A stretch of DNA of 7,010 nt from Oscillospiraceae bacterium (GCA_015065045.1 SVRB01000069.1:1-7010); one strand, 5' to 3'; positions 1-6,744 are shown, counted from the first letter of the stretch. Made by a program: numbers and translations. The notes: generated by a model not told the origin, from the letters alone.

Positions 1-104
1 GTCCCCCTCGGTCGTTTTAGGGGTAGGGTTCAAAGGGAGGGGAAATCGAAATCCCCTCCCTTGTGCCTTCTTTGGTTACTTTCTTGGCACGCAAGAAAGT
101 AACG
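1..104. repeat. Multi-hairpin intergenic repeat, left copy (truncated by window start)
   Basis: Non-coding. Bases 1-28 and 64-99 are identical to 6908-6935 and 6975-7010. Between them lies a stem-loop whose sequence differs from the right copy: 33-43 pairs with 52-62 (11 bp) around the loop AATCGAAA (44-51). A second perfect stem, 75-86 with 92-103 (12 bp), has the loop GCACG (87-91). A further hairpin that in the right copy precedes this segment is cut by the window start at its loop. I infer a dispersed structured element. It lies downstream of the ABC operon terminator, and its strand of transcription, if any, is unknown. I see no reading frame with a ribosome binding site in it. Confidence 0.85.
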
Positions 105-122
105 TAAAAAAAGAAAAGATAA

Positions 123-142
123 TATTATTTAGCTAAATAATA
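123..142. repeat. AT-rich perfect 20-bp palindrome
   Basis: Bases 123-132 are the exact reverse complement of 133-142, centred on AGCT, with no spacer. It sits between the multi-hairpin repeat (1-104) and the GC-rich repeat (157-184). With no loop it would fold poorly as RNA, so it may be a protein-binding site, a cruciform-prone junction between repeat modules, or chance in AT-rich DNA. There is no second copy in the window. Confidence 0.6.
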
Positions 143-156
143 AGTCTTATACTTGA

Positions 157-184
157 CGGGGCGTCGGGGACGTCGCCCCCTACA
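157..184. repeat. GC-rich 28-bp intergenic hairpin repeat, copy 1
   Basis: Bases 157-184 are identical to 6817-6844 and in the same orientation. The sequence folds with GGGGCG (158-163) against CGCCCC (174-179), and contains the palindrome GACGTC at 169-174. It ends in CCCCCTACA. The very high GC in an AT-rich intergenic region, and the presence of exact copies on both sides of the gene block, mark it as a dispersed element rather than coding DNA. I recall similar GGGGCG...CGCCCCTACA elements in Clostridia intergenic regions, but cannot name a family. Confidence 0.8.
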
Positions 185-204
185 GATATAGAAACATATA
201 CTGT

Positions 205-254
205 CAGGAGCTTCGCTCCCGAACCCTTGACAAAAGGGGCTTTTTGAAAAAAGC
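205..254. repeat. Cluster of three adjacent short hairpins
   Basis: Three hairpins follow one another almost without gaps: GGAGC (207-211) with GCTCC (215-219); CCCTT (224-228) with AAGGG (234-238); and GCTTTTT (239-245) with AAAAAGC (248-254). The block has no second copy in the window, but its composition and position beside the two repeats above suggest another module of the same intergenic mosaic. It is downstream of the ABC operon terminator, so it is not needed to end that transcript. Bases 185-206 and 255-281 show nothing recognisable. Confidence 0.5.
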
Positions 255-281
255 ACCTTTGGAATCCGCAAAAACTTTATT

Positions 282-316
282 AAAAAAGACTATATGAATT
301 TCTTCATATAGCCTTT
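282..316 (-). terminator. Intrinsic terminator of the ABC exporter operon
   Basis: Read on the minus strand, 303-311 pairs with 290-298 (9 bp, CTATATGAA type) around a 4-nt loop, with additional pairs outside one mismatch. The stem is followed by six T residues (complement of 282-287). It lies just after the stop codon of the second ABC gene at 321-323, as expected for the operon end. Confidence 0.85.
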
Positions 317-320
317 GTTT

Positions 321-2261
321 TTATTCGAGTTCGAATGCTCCCGTATACAATCTGTAATACGTTCCTTTTTCGGAAATAAGCTTTTCGTGATTTCCTCTTT
401 CGATGATCTTACCGTGGTCAAGAACCATAATAACGTCTGAATTCTTTACGGTTGAAAGTCTGTGCGCAATTACAAATACAGTTCTTCCTTCCATAAGCTT
501 ATCCATACCTCTCTGAACAATAGCTTCGGTACGCGTATCAATAGACGACGTAGCCTCGTCAAGTATCATAACAGGAGGATCGGCAACCGCCGCTCTTGCA
601 ATAGCAATAAGCTGTCTTTGCCCTTGTGAAAGGTTTGATCCGTTGTTCGAAAGCATCGTATCATATCCGTTCGGAAGTCTTGTAATAAAATCGTCAGCTC
701 CCGCCAATACAGCCGCATTCTTACATTCTTCATCGGTTGCATCAAGCTTACCGTATCTTATATTTTCCATAACAGTTCCGGTAAACAAGTTCGTTTCCTG
801 CAAAACTATGCCGAGCGAACGTCTGAGATCAGATTTTCTGATCTTGTTTATATTTATACCATCGTATCTTATCTTTCCGTCGGCAATATCATAGAAACGG
901 TTAATAAGATTTGTAATAGTAGTCTTACCCGCACCTGTAGCTCCTACAAAAGCAACCTTTTGTCCGGGCTCTGCATAAACGGACACATCGTGAAGAACCA
1001 TCTTGTTTTCTTCATATCCAAAGTCAACACCGAAAAGTCTTACGTCACCTTTAAGCTCGGTATATGTCAACGTGCCGTCGCCGTGAGGATGCTTCCAAGC
1101 CCATTTACCCGTTCTCTTTTCGGTTTCAGTGATCGTTCCATCAGCCGATATCTCAGCATTAACAAGAGTTACGTAACCCTCGTCAACCTCAGGCTTTTCA
1201 TCCATAAGCGAGAACACTCTGCCTGCGCCTGCCATACCCATTACAATAGAGTTTATCTGCTGAGAAACCTGGTTTACGTTTCCGGTAAACTGCTTTGTCA
1301 TATTGAGGAAGGGGATTACAATATCAATAGAAAATCTCGGAATTCCGGCTAAACCAAAGTTTGGTACGTTGCACACAAGGAAAAGTCCGCCGACCGTAAC
1401 GCAAATTACGTATAAAATATTACCGATATTCATAATAACGGGGCCTAGTATATTTGCATACGCGTGCGCCTTAAACGTATCTTCATACACCTCGTTATTT
1501 ATCTTTTCGAAGTCTTCTTTTACCATTTCTTCACGGCTGAATACTTTGATAACCTTCTGACCGTTCATCATTTCCTGAACAAAGCCCTCTGCCTTAGCAA
1601 TCGACCTCTGCTGACGAATAAAGTATTTTGCCGAGCCGCCGCCAAACTTCTTCGATACAAATATCATTAAAATGACACCCAACAAAATAACAGTTGTCAT
1701 CAAGAAGCTGAAATACAGCATTATCATAAGAACTGTTACAACAATTATGCTTGCCTGCAAAAGACTGGGCAATGACTGCGATATAAGCTGTCTTAACGTA
1801 TCAATATCGTTTGTGTAATAGCTCATTATATCGCCGTGCTTGTGAGTGTCAAAATATTTAACGGGCAAGTTTTGCATATCCTCAAACATCTTCTTTCTCA
1901 TCTTACCGAGAAAGCCCTGAGTAATATACGCCATGATCTGAGTCTGGACAGTAATAAACACAAGCGATAAAATATAGAGTCCGAGAAGAACCAAAACAAG
2001 AGGCACTATCTCTGTTTTAGCAACCGCCCAGCTAAGCTGTCCGTCCTCTATACACCTGGTAATGATAGCCATAATCTTTTGTGTAAACAATGACGGGATC
2101 GCGTTAACCAAAGCTGAACTGATAATGCAAAAAGCAACTATCGGTATAAGCACAGGATATGATTTTACAAGCATCTTCAAAATTCTTGCCAGAATTTTTA
2201 CGTCAAGCTTTCTCTTGGGAGGTTTGCCGTTAAGCTGTGGCTTTGTATTCGCCTTATTCAT
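321..2261 (-). CDS. Heterodimeric ABC exporter, subunit with the intact catalytic ATP site (TMD-NBD)
   Basis: Half-transporter of the multidrug/lipid exporter type, 646 residues from the ATG at 2261. An N-terminal six-helix membrane domain (about 35-330) is fused to a C-terminal ATPase domain. Motifs (ATG numbering): Walker A GATGAGKT 440-447, Q-loop Q488, signature LSQGQ 544-548 (degenerate; LSGGQ is canonical), Walker B ending in D568-E569, D-loop SSID, and switch H600. The catalytic Glu and His are therefore present. A stretch of about 45 residues rich in W, K, H, T and G (about 362-405) is inserted between the last helix and the ATPase domain. START: an in-frame GTG at 2270 overlaps the GGAGG at 2274-2270, which makes it unlikely. 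The ATG at 2261 has that GGAGG 8 nt upstream. The ATG start overlaps the upstream gene's stop by 8 nt (ATGAATAA), implying translational coupling. It should pair with the upstream subunit; the substrate cannot be told from sequence. Confidence 0.93.
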   Translation of the reverse strand: MNKANTKPQLNGKPPKRKLDVKILARILKMLVKSYPVLIPIVAFCIISSALVNAIPSLFTQKIMAIITRCIEDGQLSWAVAKTEIVPLVLVLLGLYILSLVFITVQTQIMAYITQGFLGKMRKKMFEDMQNLPVKYFDTHKHGDIMSYYTNDIDTLRQLISQSLPSLLQASIIVVTVLMIMLYFSFLMTTVILLGVILMIFVSKKFGGGSAKYFIRQQRSIAKAEGFVQEMMNGQKVIKVFSREEMVKEDFEKINNEVYEDTFKAHAYANILGPVIMNIGNILYVICVTVGGLFLVCNVPNFGLAGIPRFSIDIVIPFLNMTKQFTGNVNQVSQQINSIVMGMAGAGRVFSLMDEKPEVDEGYVTLVNAEISADGTITETEKRTGKWAWKHPHGDGTLTYTELKGDVRLFGVDFGYEENKMVLHDVSVYAEPGQKVAFVGATGAGKTTITNLINRFYDIADGKIRYDGININKIRKSDLRRSLGIVLQETNLFTGTVMENIRYGKLDATDEECKNAAVLAGADDFITRLPNGYDTMLSNNGSNLSQGQRQLIAIARAAVADPPVMILDEATSSIDTRTEAIVQRGMDKLMEGRTVFVIAHRLSTVKNSDVIMVLDHGKIIERGNHEKLISEKGTYYRLYTGAFELE

Positions 2262-4005
2262 CGTCGCCACCTCCGTTTACCTGCTGCTCGTATACCTCGC
2301 GGTATATCTCACTGCTTTCAAGAAGTTCTTTATGTGTTCCGATATCGGATATCTTACCGTTATCCATAACGATAATCATATCCGCATCCTGAACAGATGC
2401 AATTCTCTGAGCAATAATAATCTTTGTAGTTTCGGGAATATACTGCTTAAAGCCTTCTCTTATAAGCGCGTCGGTTCTTGTATCAACAGCACTTGTAGAG
2501 TCGTCAAGAATAAGTATCTTCGGTTTTTTGAGCAATGCTCTTGCAATACAAAGTCTCTGCTTCTGTCCACCCGAAACGTTTGTACCGCCCTGCTCTATCT
2601 TCGTATCGTATCCCTCAGGGAAAGACTCAACAAAATCATGAGCCTGAGCCAATTTACAAGCCGCTACTATTTCTTCATCGGTTGCGTTTTCGTTACCCCA
2701 ACGCAAGTTTTCTTTTATCGTACCTGAGAACAACAAATTCTTCTGCAATACCATTGCAACAGAACCACGAAGTGTATCTATATCGTATTCTCTTACGTCA
2801 ATACCGCCAACGAGTACACTTCCCTCTGTCACGTCGTAAAGACGGGGGATAAGCTGAACAAGCGATGATTTACTTGAGCCCGTACCGCCGATAATACCAA
2901 CGGTCATTCCTGAATTTATATGTAAGTCAATATCAGACAAAGCATATTTCTTTGCCTTAGAAGAATACTTGAAGCTTACTCCGTTAAAATCGATCGAACC
3001 GTCTTTTATCTCATATACAGGCGACTCGGAATTAACAAGCGCACTCTGTTCGTTCAAAACCTCGTAAATACGCTTCATGGATTCAACAGACATTGTAAGC
3101 ATAACGTAGATCATCGAAAGCATCATAAGTTGCATAAGTATCTGCATGCCGTATGTAAGCATACCTGACATCTCGCCTACGTTTATAACCGTACCACCCG
3201 AAGTTATGGATAGTCTTGAGCCTACGAGCATAACGAATATCATATTAAAGTACACGCAGAACTGCATTATGGGCGTATTAAGAGCAACTATTCTTTCAGC
3301 CTTTGTAAAGTCGTTCTGTATATCGTCTGCCGCTTTTCCAAACTTTTCTTTTTCGTATTCTTCTCTTGAAAAGCCCTTTACAACTCTCATAGAGCGAACG
3401 TTTTCCTCTATGGATTCATTAAGCTTATCGTATTTCTTGAATACGCGTCTGAATGCGGGCATTGCCTTACGGCTGACCATAAAAAGTCCGCCTGCAAGAA
3501 TAGGGATAATAACAACAAAGCTTCCCGCCAAAGCACCCCCCATTATAAACGCCATAATTATGGAAAAAATAAGCATCAAAGGCGCTCTTACGGCAATTCT
3601 TATAAGCATCATAAAAGACATCTGCACGTTTGCAACGTCAGTTGTCATTCTTGTAACCAATGATGATGATGAAAACTTATCTATGTTCTCAAAAGAATAA
3701 GTTTGAATATTATTAAAAGCATCGTGGCGCAAGTTTCTCGCAAAGCCTGCAGACGCCTTGGCACACGTTACAGCCGCTATCGCTCCGCAAGCAAGTGAAG
3801 CTACCGCCATCAATATCAAAATAGCTCCTATTCCGATTATGCGACCCATATCAATAACGTCTGCCTGAAGCTTGTTTATTACTTTTGACGTTATAAACGG
3901 AAGCATACATTCAATTACAACCTCAGCTGCAATAAAAATAAGAGTAAATATAGCATACTTTTTATTTTCTCTTACACAGCTGAAAAGTTTTTTTATCATC
4001 CTCAT
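2254..4005 (-). CDS. Heterodimeric ABC exporter, subunit with the degenerate ATP site (TMD-NBD)
   Basis: First gene of the exporter operon; 583 residues, six predicted helices (roughly 17-36, 56-80, 134-153, 157-177, 245-265, 280-302) and a C-terminal ABC ATPase domain. Walker A is GGTGSSKS (373-380), with S where the motif's third G is usual. Walker B reads ILILDDSTS, so position 502 is Asp instead of the catalytic Glu. The switch residue is Gln 533 (IAQR) instead of His. The signature VSGGQ (477-481) is good. Established for TM287/288, BmrCD and LmrCD: such a subunit forms the degenerate ATP site with its partner's signature and donates its own signature to the active site. The downstream partner fits this exactly. 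The last codons (GGGDDE) contain the partner's GGAGG. Two starts are possible: ATG 4005, or ATG 3999, which is better spaced (9 nt) from GAGAGG at 4014-4009. Confidence 0.93.
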   Translation of the reverse strand: MRMIKKLFSCVRENKKYAIFTLIFIAAEVVIECMLPFITSKVINKLQADVIDMGRIIGIGAILILMAVASLACGAIAAVTCAKASAGFARNLRHDAFNNIQTYSFENIDKFSSSSLVTRMTTDVANVQMSFMMLIRIAVRAPLMLIFSIIMAFIMGGALAGSFVVIIPILAGGLFMVSRKAMPAFRRVFKKYDKLNESIEENVRSMRVVKGFSREEYEKEKFGKAADDIQNDFTKAERIVALNTPIMQFCVYFNMIFVMLVGSRLSITSGGTVINVGEMSGMLTYGMQILMQLMMLSMIYVMLTMSVESMKRIYEVLNEQSALVNSESPVYEIKDGSIDFNGVSFKYSSKAKKYALSDIDLHINSGMTVGIIGGTGSSKSSLVQLIPRLYDVTEGSVLVGGIDVREYDIDTLRGSVAMVLQKNLLFSGTIKENLRWGNENATDEEIVAACKLAQAHDFVESFPEGYDTKIEQGGTNVSGGQKQRLCIARALLKKPKILILDDSTSAVDTRTDALIREGFKQYIPETTKIIIAQRIASVQDADMIIVMDNGKISDIGTHKELLESSEIYREVYEQQVNGGGDDE

Positions 4006-4023
4006 TCACCTCTCTCAAAAGAA

Positions 4024-4053
4024 ATTATACAATAATCAGCATATTACTAACAA
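4024..4053 (-). promoter_or_regulatory. Probable sigma-A promoter of the ABC exporter operon
   Basis: Minus strand: a perfect -10 TATAAT (4029-4024) and a -35-like TTGTTA (4053-4048, four of six consensus bases) with an 18-nt spacer. Expected transcription start is near 4017, leaving a leader of only about a dozen bases that is almost entirely ribosome binding site. There is therefore no room for a riboswitch or attenuator, and any regulation would act at the promoter. I see no clear operator. Confidence 0.6.
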
Positions 4054-4112
4054 ATTCCTCTTATCTTACCACAATTCATTCATATTTTTCTACAACATTC
4101 TGTGAACAAAAC

Positions 4113-4147
4113 AAAAAATACCCGTTTAATTAAAAATTAAACGGGTA
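4113..4147 (-). terminator. Intrinsic terminator after ppa
   Basis: Perfect 13-bp stem, 4135-4147 with 4119-4131, loop of three bases. On the minus strand the stem is followed by TTTTTT (complement of 4113-4118) and then another T-rich stretch. It begins about 20 nt after the ppa stop codon. On the plus strand no T-run follows, so it acts for ppa only. Confidence 0.9.
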
Positions 4148-4167
4148 AAATATCCAAATCAGTGTAA

Positions 4168-4704
4168 TTATAAAATATTTCCGAACTTTTCTTTGTATCT
4201 TGCAATATTTTCTTCAACGATTTTTTCAGCTTCTTCTCTGTTACAAATTTCTTCTACAACAGTAACCTTGTTTTCAAGGAATTTGTATACCTCAAAGAAG
4301 TGTTTGATTTCCTGGAACTGATGAACAGGAAGCTCGGGAAGGTCTGTATAAGTATTCAATGAAGGATCTCCGAAAGGAATAGCTATGATCTTTTCGTCAA
4401 CCTCGTTATTGTCAAGCATCTTCAAAACGCCTATCGGATAGCATTCAACTATCGACATAGGCTGAAGCTGCTCCTGACAAAGAACAAGTACGTCAAGCGG
4501 GTCATTGTCCTGAGAATATGTACGGGGAATAAAACCGTAGTTTGCAGGATAATGCGTTGATGTAAAAAGAACACGGTCAAGTCTCAAAAGTCCGCTCTTT
4601 TTATCAAGCTCGTACTTCATCTTTCCGCCCTTGGGAATCTCTATAACACACACAAATCGATCGGGTTTTATTCTGTCTTTTTCAAAATCATGCCACGGGT
4701 TCAT
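4168..4704 (-). CDS. ppa: Inorganic pyrophosphatase, family I (soluble)
   Basis: Cytoplasmic, Mg2+-dependent hydrolysis of pyrophosphate to two phosphates, which pulls forward DNA, RNA, protein and cofactor synthesis. At 178 residues it is the usual bacterial length. The family signature DNDPLDV is at 66-72, giving metal-binding D66, D68 and D71. Also visible are E22, K30 and E32 (IEIPKGGKMKYELD), the YPANYGFIP segment (52-60), D98 and D103 with K105, and Y140-K141, all at positions matching the E. coli enzyme closely. The start ATG has AGGAG (4717-4713) at 8 nt. A small ORF ends 30 nt upstream and is probably on the same transcript. The gene is followed by a strong terminator. No missing residues. 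Confidence 0.97.
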   Translation of the reverse strand: MNPWHDFEKDRIKPDRFVCVIEIPKGGKMKYELDKKSGLLRLDRVLFTSTHYPANYGFIPRTYSQDNDPLDVLVLCQEQLQPMSIVECYPIGVLKMLDNNEVDEKIIAIPFGDPSLNTYTDLPELPVHQFQEIKHFFEVYKFLENKVTVVEEICNREEAEKIVEENIARYKEKFGNIL

Positions 4705-4734
4705 AACGTCAACTCCTAAACTTTAAATAAAAAA

Positions 4735-4896
4735 TTACATAATGCCACTATCGTTCCCCGGCGCATCTTCGCCATATATATCCGTATGCATAATCACTCT
4801 GTCTTTTTTATTCTGAATACACTTCGGGAACACTGTATTTACGGGCATTTCTTTAATTATATCCTGGTTATTTTCTCTCAAGCTTGTACTATCCAT
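4735..4896 (-). CDS. Small hypothetical protein (53 aa) upstream of ppa
   Basis: I do not recognise this protein. A complete frame runs from ATG at 4896 to TAA at 4735. It begins MDSTSLREN and ends APGNDSGIM, and is hydrophilic with one Cys (26) and no membrane segment or signal peptide. Support for translation: GGAG at 4906-4903 lies 6 nt before the ATG, two promoter-like signals lie directly upstream, and ppa follows after 30 nt in the same direction with no terminator between. Codon use is not odd (GAT, GAA, AAA and ATA in use). Two readings are possible: a genuine small protein co-expressed with pyrophosphatase, or a leader ORF whose translation affects ppa expression. A chance frame in a 5' leader cannot be excluded without homologues. 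Confidence 0.55.
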   Translation of the reverse strand: MDSTSLRENNQDIIKEMPVNTVFPKCIQNKKDRVIMHTDIYGEDAPGNDSGIM

Positions 4897-4950
4897 TTAA
4901 AACTCCAAAAAGCAATTTATTTGTTAAAAATAGTTTTTGCAGTTTTAATA

Positions 4951-4956
4951 ATTATA
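4951..4956 (-). promoter_or_regulatory. Possible second -10 element upstream of the small ORF and ppa
   Basis: Perfect TATAAT on the minus strand within a TATATAAT run. No convincing -35 is found at 16-18 nt, so this is weaker evidence than the TTGACA promoter just upstream. If used, the leader to the small ORF would be about 48 nt. Confidence 0.3.
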
Positions 4957-4977
4957 TACAAACTTTTTTACAAGTAT

Positions 4978-5006
4978 AATCTATCACTTTATTATGCCGT
5001 TGTCAA
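4978..5006 (-). promoter_or_regulatory. Sigma-A promoter for the small ORF-ppa transcript
   Basis: Perfect -35 TTGACA (5006-5001), 17-nt spacer, then TAGATT (4983-4978, four of six bases of TATAAT). It sits immediately downstream of the terminator of the preceding gene, so it starts a new transcription unit. The predicted start near 4971 would place the small ORF at the head of the ppa mRNA. Confidence 0.6.
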
Positions 5007-5030
5007 GAGAAAAAAGCAATCTATATTATA

Positions 5031-5071
5031 AAAAAACAGAGAGGTACGCTTTTACACAAAGCGTACCTCTC
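5031..5071 (-). terminator. Intrinsic terminator of the M23/SpoIIQ-like gene
   Basis: Perfect 14-bp stem, 5058-5071 with 5039-5052, loop of five bases. On the minus strand it is followed by TTTTTT (complement of 5031-5036). It lies 13 nt past the stop codon at 5084. No T-run follows on the plus side. Confidence 0.92.
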
Positions 5072-5083
5072 CGATAATCATAC

Positions 5084-5827
5084 TTAACCCTCGTAATTAT
5101 CGTCTATAACGTTTGACGACGTTGTTTTTTCATAAGAAACATATTGAGACGGATCAACATATTTCCCGTTCTTTTTCATTTCGAAATGCAAATGCGACTC
5201 TTCGGCAATTTCAATAAGCGTGCTGTCACCGACAGAGGAGATAACCTGTCCGCAATATACCGGCGCGCCCTCCTCGATTCCATCACAAACCTCGTCCGAC
5301 AATCCCATATAATACGAAACAAGACCGTCGGAATGGCTTATTGAAATACAGTTACCCATCATCGGATCAACGTAAATATTTTCTACAGTTCCCTCAGCTA
5401 CGGCCATAACAGGCGCTCCGAGATCTGCTAAAATATCAAGCCCCGAATGAACACGGTAATCTTCCATGGTTAAGGAATACACGGGCATTTCTATATCGTA
5501 TCCCTTCAAAAGATACCCTTCGACAGGCTCGACGTAAGTTATTTTCGCAGGAGCGTCTACGTCCTGAGAGGGCGAATTATCATCGGTAAATACGTCTTCC
5601 TCAGGGGGCAGCGTATCCATCGGCTTGTCAGTCGACTCAGGTGCTTTTGTCTGCGTACTGTCGGGGCGTTTTGTCGTTACAGCATCACCTGTAACGTTCG
5701 GAAGACCTTGTTGCTTCTTTGCGTTACTTGCTATACTGAACACTGTCATACATACTACCGCCACGACAATAAGTGCCAGCACTATGTATAACACAAAGTT
5801 AACTTTATTTCTGTTTGCGTTATCCAT
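5084..5827 (-). CDS. Membrane-anchored M23/LytM-domain protein, SpoIIQ-like
   Basis: 247 residues: a short basic cytoplasmic tail, one membrane helix (about 11-32), a Thr/Pro/Asp-rich linker (about 40-95), and an extracytoplasmic M23 domain (about 105-230). Zinc-site motifs are present: H127 and D131 (HSGLD), and H212-L-H214 (HLHFE). The His normally found in the YxH motif of active LytM enzymes is replaced (YYMG, Gly175), so hydrolase activity may be weak or absent. The layout (N-terminal helix, linker, LytM domain with a DYRVHSGLD segment) resembles SpoIIQ, the forespore protein that binds SpoIIIAH across the engulfment septum. An ordinary M23 cell-wall endopeptidase is the alternative. The start ATG has AAGGTGG about 6 nt upstream. 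It is followed by its own terminator and preceded by tcdA with a 133-nt gap. Family membership is sure; SpoIIQ identity is moderately sure. Confidence 0.85.
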   Translation of the reverse strand: MDNANRNKVNFVLYIVLALIVVAVVCMTVFSIASNAKKQQGLPNVTGDAVTTKRPDSTQTKAPESTDKPMDTLPPEEDVFTDDNSPSQDVDAPAKITYVEPVEGYLLKGYDIEMPVYSLTMEDYRVHSGLDILADLGAPVMAVAEGTVENIYVDPMMGNCISISHSDGLVSYYMGLSDEVCDGIEEGAPVYCGQVISSVGDSTLIEIAEESHLHFEMKKNGKYVDPSQYVSYEKTTSSNVIDDNYEG

Positions 5828-5860
5828 TGTTTTCCCACCTTTATTTGATTTTTCAAAAGT

Positions 5861-5889
5861 ATTTTTGACCGCGAAAACAATTCTTATAC
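5861..5889 (-). promoter_or_regulatory. Candidate sigma-F-type promoter of the SpoIIQ-like gene
   Basis: Minus strand: GTATA (5889-5885), 15 nt, then GTCAAAAAT (5869-5861). This matches the B. subtilis sigma-F pattern (GYWTA, about 15 nt, GGNRANANT) with one mismatch in the -10. It lies 34 nt before the start codon. I found no good sigma-A promoter in the 133-nt gap. spoIIQ is sigma-F-dependent in B. subtilis, so the match is suggestive, but the region is AT-rich and chance matches are easy. Confidence 0.35.
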
Positions 5890-5960
5890 ATTATTTTCAA
5901 TTTTTAAATTATTTCACTCAAAAATACCGATAAAGGCAGGAAATGATCAAATAAAACTAA

Positions 5961-6665
5961 TTATTTTTCTTCGTTTTTTGAATCAGTAAGCTTTAAAATT
6001 ACGTGTCTTGCAATAAGAAGCCCTGCAACAGACGGAACAAATGAAATCGAAGCAGGAACACGTTCGCCGCTTTTACACAGCTCTTCTTCGCTGTACAAAA
6101 CGTCAACCTTGGTCACGTTTCTTTTTTTAAGCTCGTATCTCATTACCCTTGCGAGAGGACATACCGACGTTTTTTGTATGTCAGCTATTTTAAATTTAAA
6201 CGGATCAAGCTTGTTACCCGTTCCCATTGACGAGATTATGGAAATATTGTTGGCTTTGCAATATTCTATGATAGCGATTTTTGCAGTAACGTTATCAATA
6301 GCGTCAATAACGTAATCGACTTCTTCGCTTTTTATGATCTCGACCGCATTTTCAGCGGTAACAAAAACGTCTTTTTCAATAACCGTGCAGTCGGGATTTA
6401 TGTTTTTGATTCTCTCAGCCATTACCGAGGTTTTCTTTTTGCCTATGGTGGTCGTGTCCGCAATCAGCTGTCGGTTTATGTTTGACAAAGAAACAGTATC
6501 GAAATCGACAAGTATGATTTTACCCACACCGCAGCGACTGATCGCCTCAGCGGTAAAGCTTCCCACACCGCCAATACCGAAGATCATTACCGATGAACCG
6601 ATAAGCTTGTCTGTTTTTTCTTCGCCGATCAAAGTTATTTGTCTTTCAAGCCACATTTTTTCCAT
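5961..6665 (-). CDS. tcdA: tRNA threonylcarbamoyladenosine dehydratase (ThiF/MoeB/E1-like)
   Basis: ATP-dependent dehydration of t6A37 in ANN-decoding tRNAs to its cyclic form (ct6A), in the cytoplasm. At 234 residues it is typical for Firmicute TcdA (the E. coli protein is somewhat longer at the C-terminus). Rossmann nucleotide loop GIGGVGS 30-36, acidic VDFD 53-56, NRQ 64-66 (the E1-family Arg), K77-K79, and DAIDN 121-125. The TcdA-type segment SMGTGNKLDP is at 146-155, followed by KTSVCPLARVMR 165-176 and SFVPSVAG 208-215. These last blocks separate TcdA from MoeB, ThiF and HesA, which usually carry CxxC zinc motifs that are absent here. The start ATG has GAGG 7 nt upstream. No convincing terminator follows, so some read-through into the SpoIIQ-like gene is possible. 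Confidence 0.93.
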   Translation of the reverse strand: MEKMWLERQITLIGEEKTDKLIGSSVMIFGIGGVGSFTAEAISRCGVGKIILVDFDTVSLSNINRQLIADTTTIGKKKTSVMAERIKNINPDCTVIEKDVFVTAENAVEIIKSEEVDYVIDAIDNVTAKIAIIEYCKANNISIISSMGTGNKLDPFKFKIADIQKTSVCPLARVMRYELKKRNVTKVDVLYSEEELCKSGERVPASISFVPSVAGLLIARHVILKLTDSKNEEK

Positions 6666-6697
6666 AAAACAACCTCGTTTTGCTTTTTATTAAATAC

Positions 6698-6726
6698 ATT
6701 ATAAAACAAATGCGTTTATTTTACAA
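6698..6726 (-). promoter_or_regulatory. Sigma-A promoter of tcdA
   Basis: Perfect -10 TATAAT (6703-6698), 17-nt spacer, and TTGTAA (6726-6721, four of six -35 bases). The predicted start near 6691 gives a leader of about 25 nt that contains the GAGG ribosome binding site. Confidence 0.65.
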
Positions 6727-6744
6727 TAATGACAGAAAATTTTG

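Noticed and set aside
2062..2727. Plus-strand ORF of 221 codons inside the ABC genes
   Set aside because: Antisense shadow of two well-supported ABC subunits whose motifs are intact in the minus frame; it has no family features of its own. The other plus-strand frames in the window fail for the same reason.
4006..4053. Riboswitch or attenuator in the ABC operon leader
   Set aside because: The best promoter leaves a leader of only about 12 nt and I see no competing stems.
4786..5031. Plus-strand ORF of 81 codons
   Set aside because: No ribosome binding site. It runs opposite to all genes and covers the promoter region of ppa; the minus-strand small ORF in the same place has better translation signals.
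5890..5960. Intrinsic terminator after tcdA
   Set aside because: The only stem-like sequence (GCC...GGT near 5927-5940 before a short T-run) has about four pairs, too weak to call.
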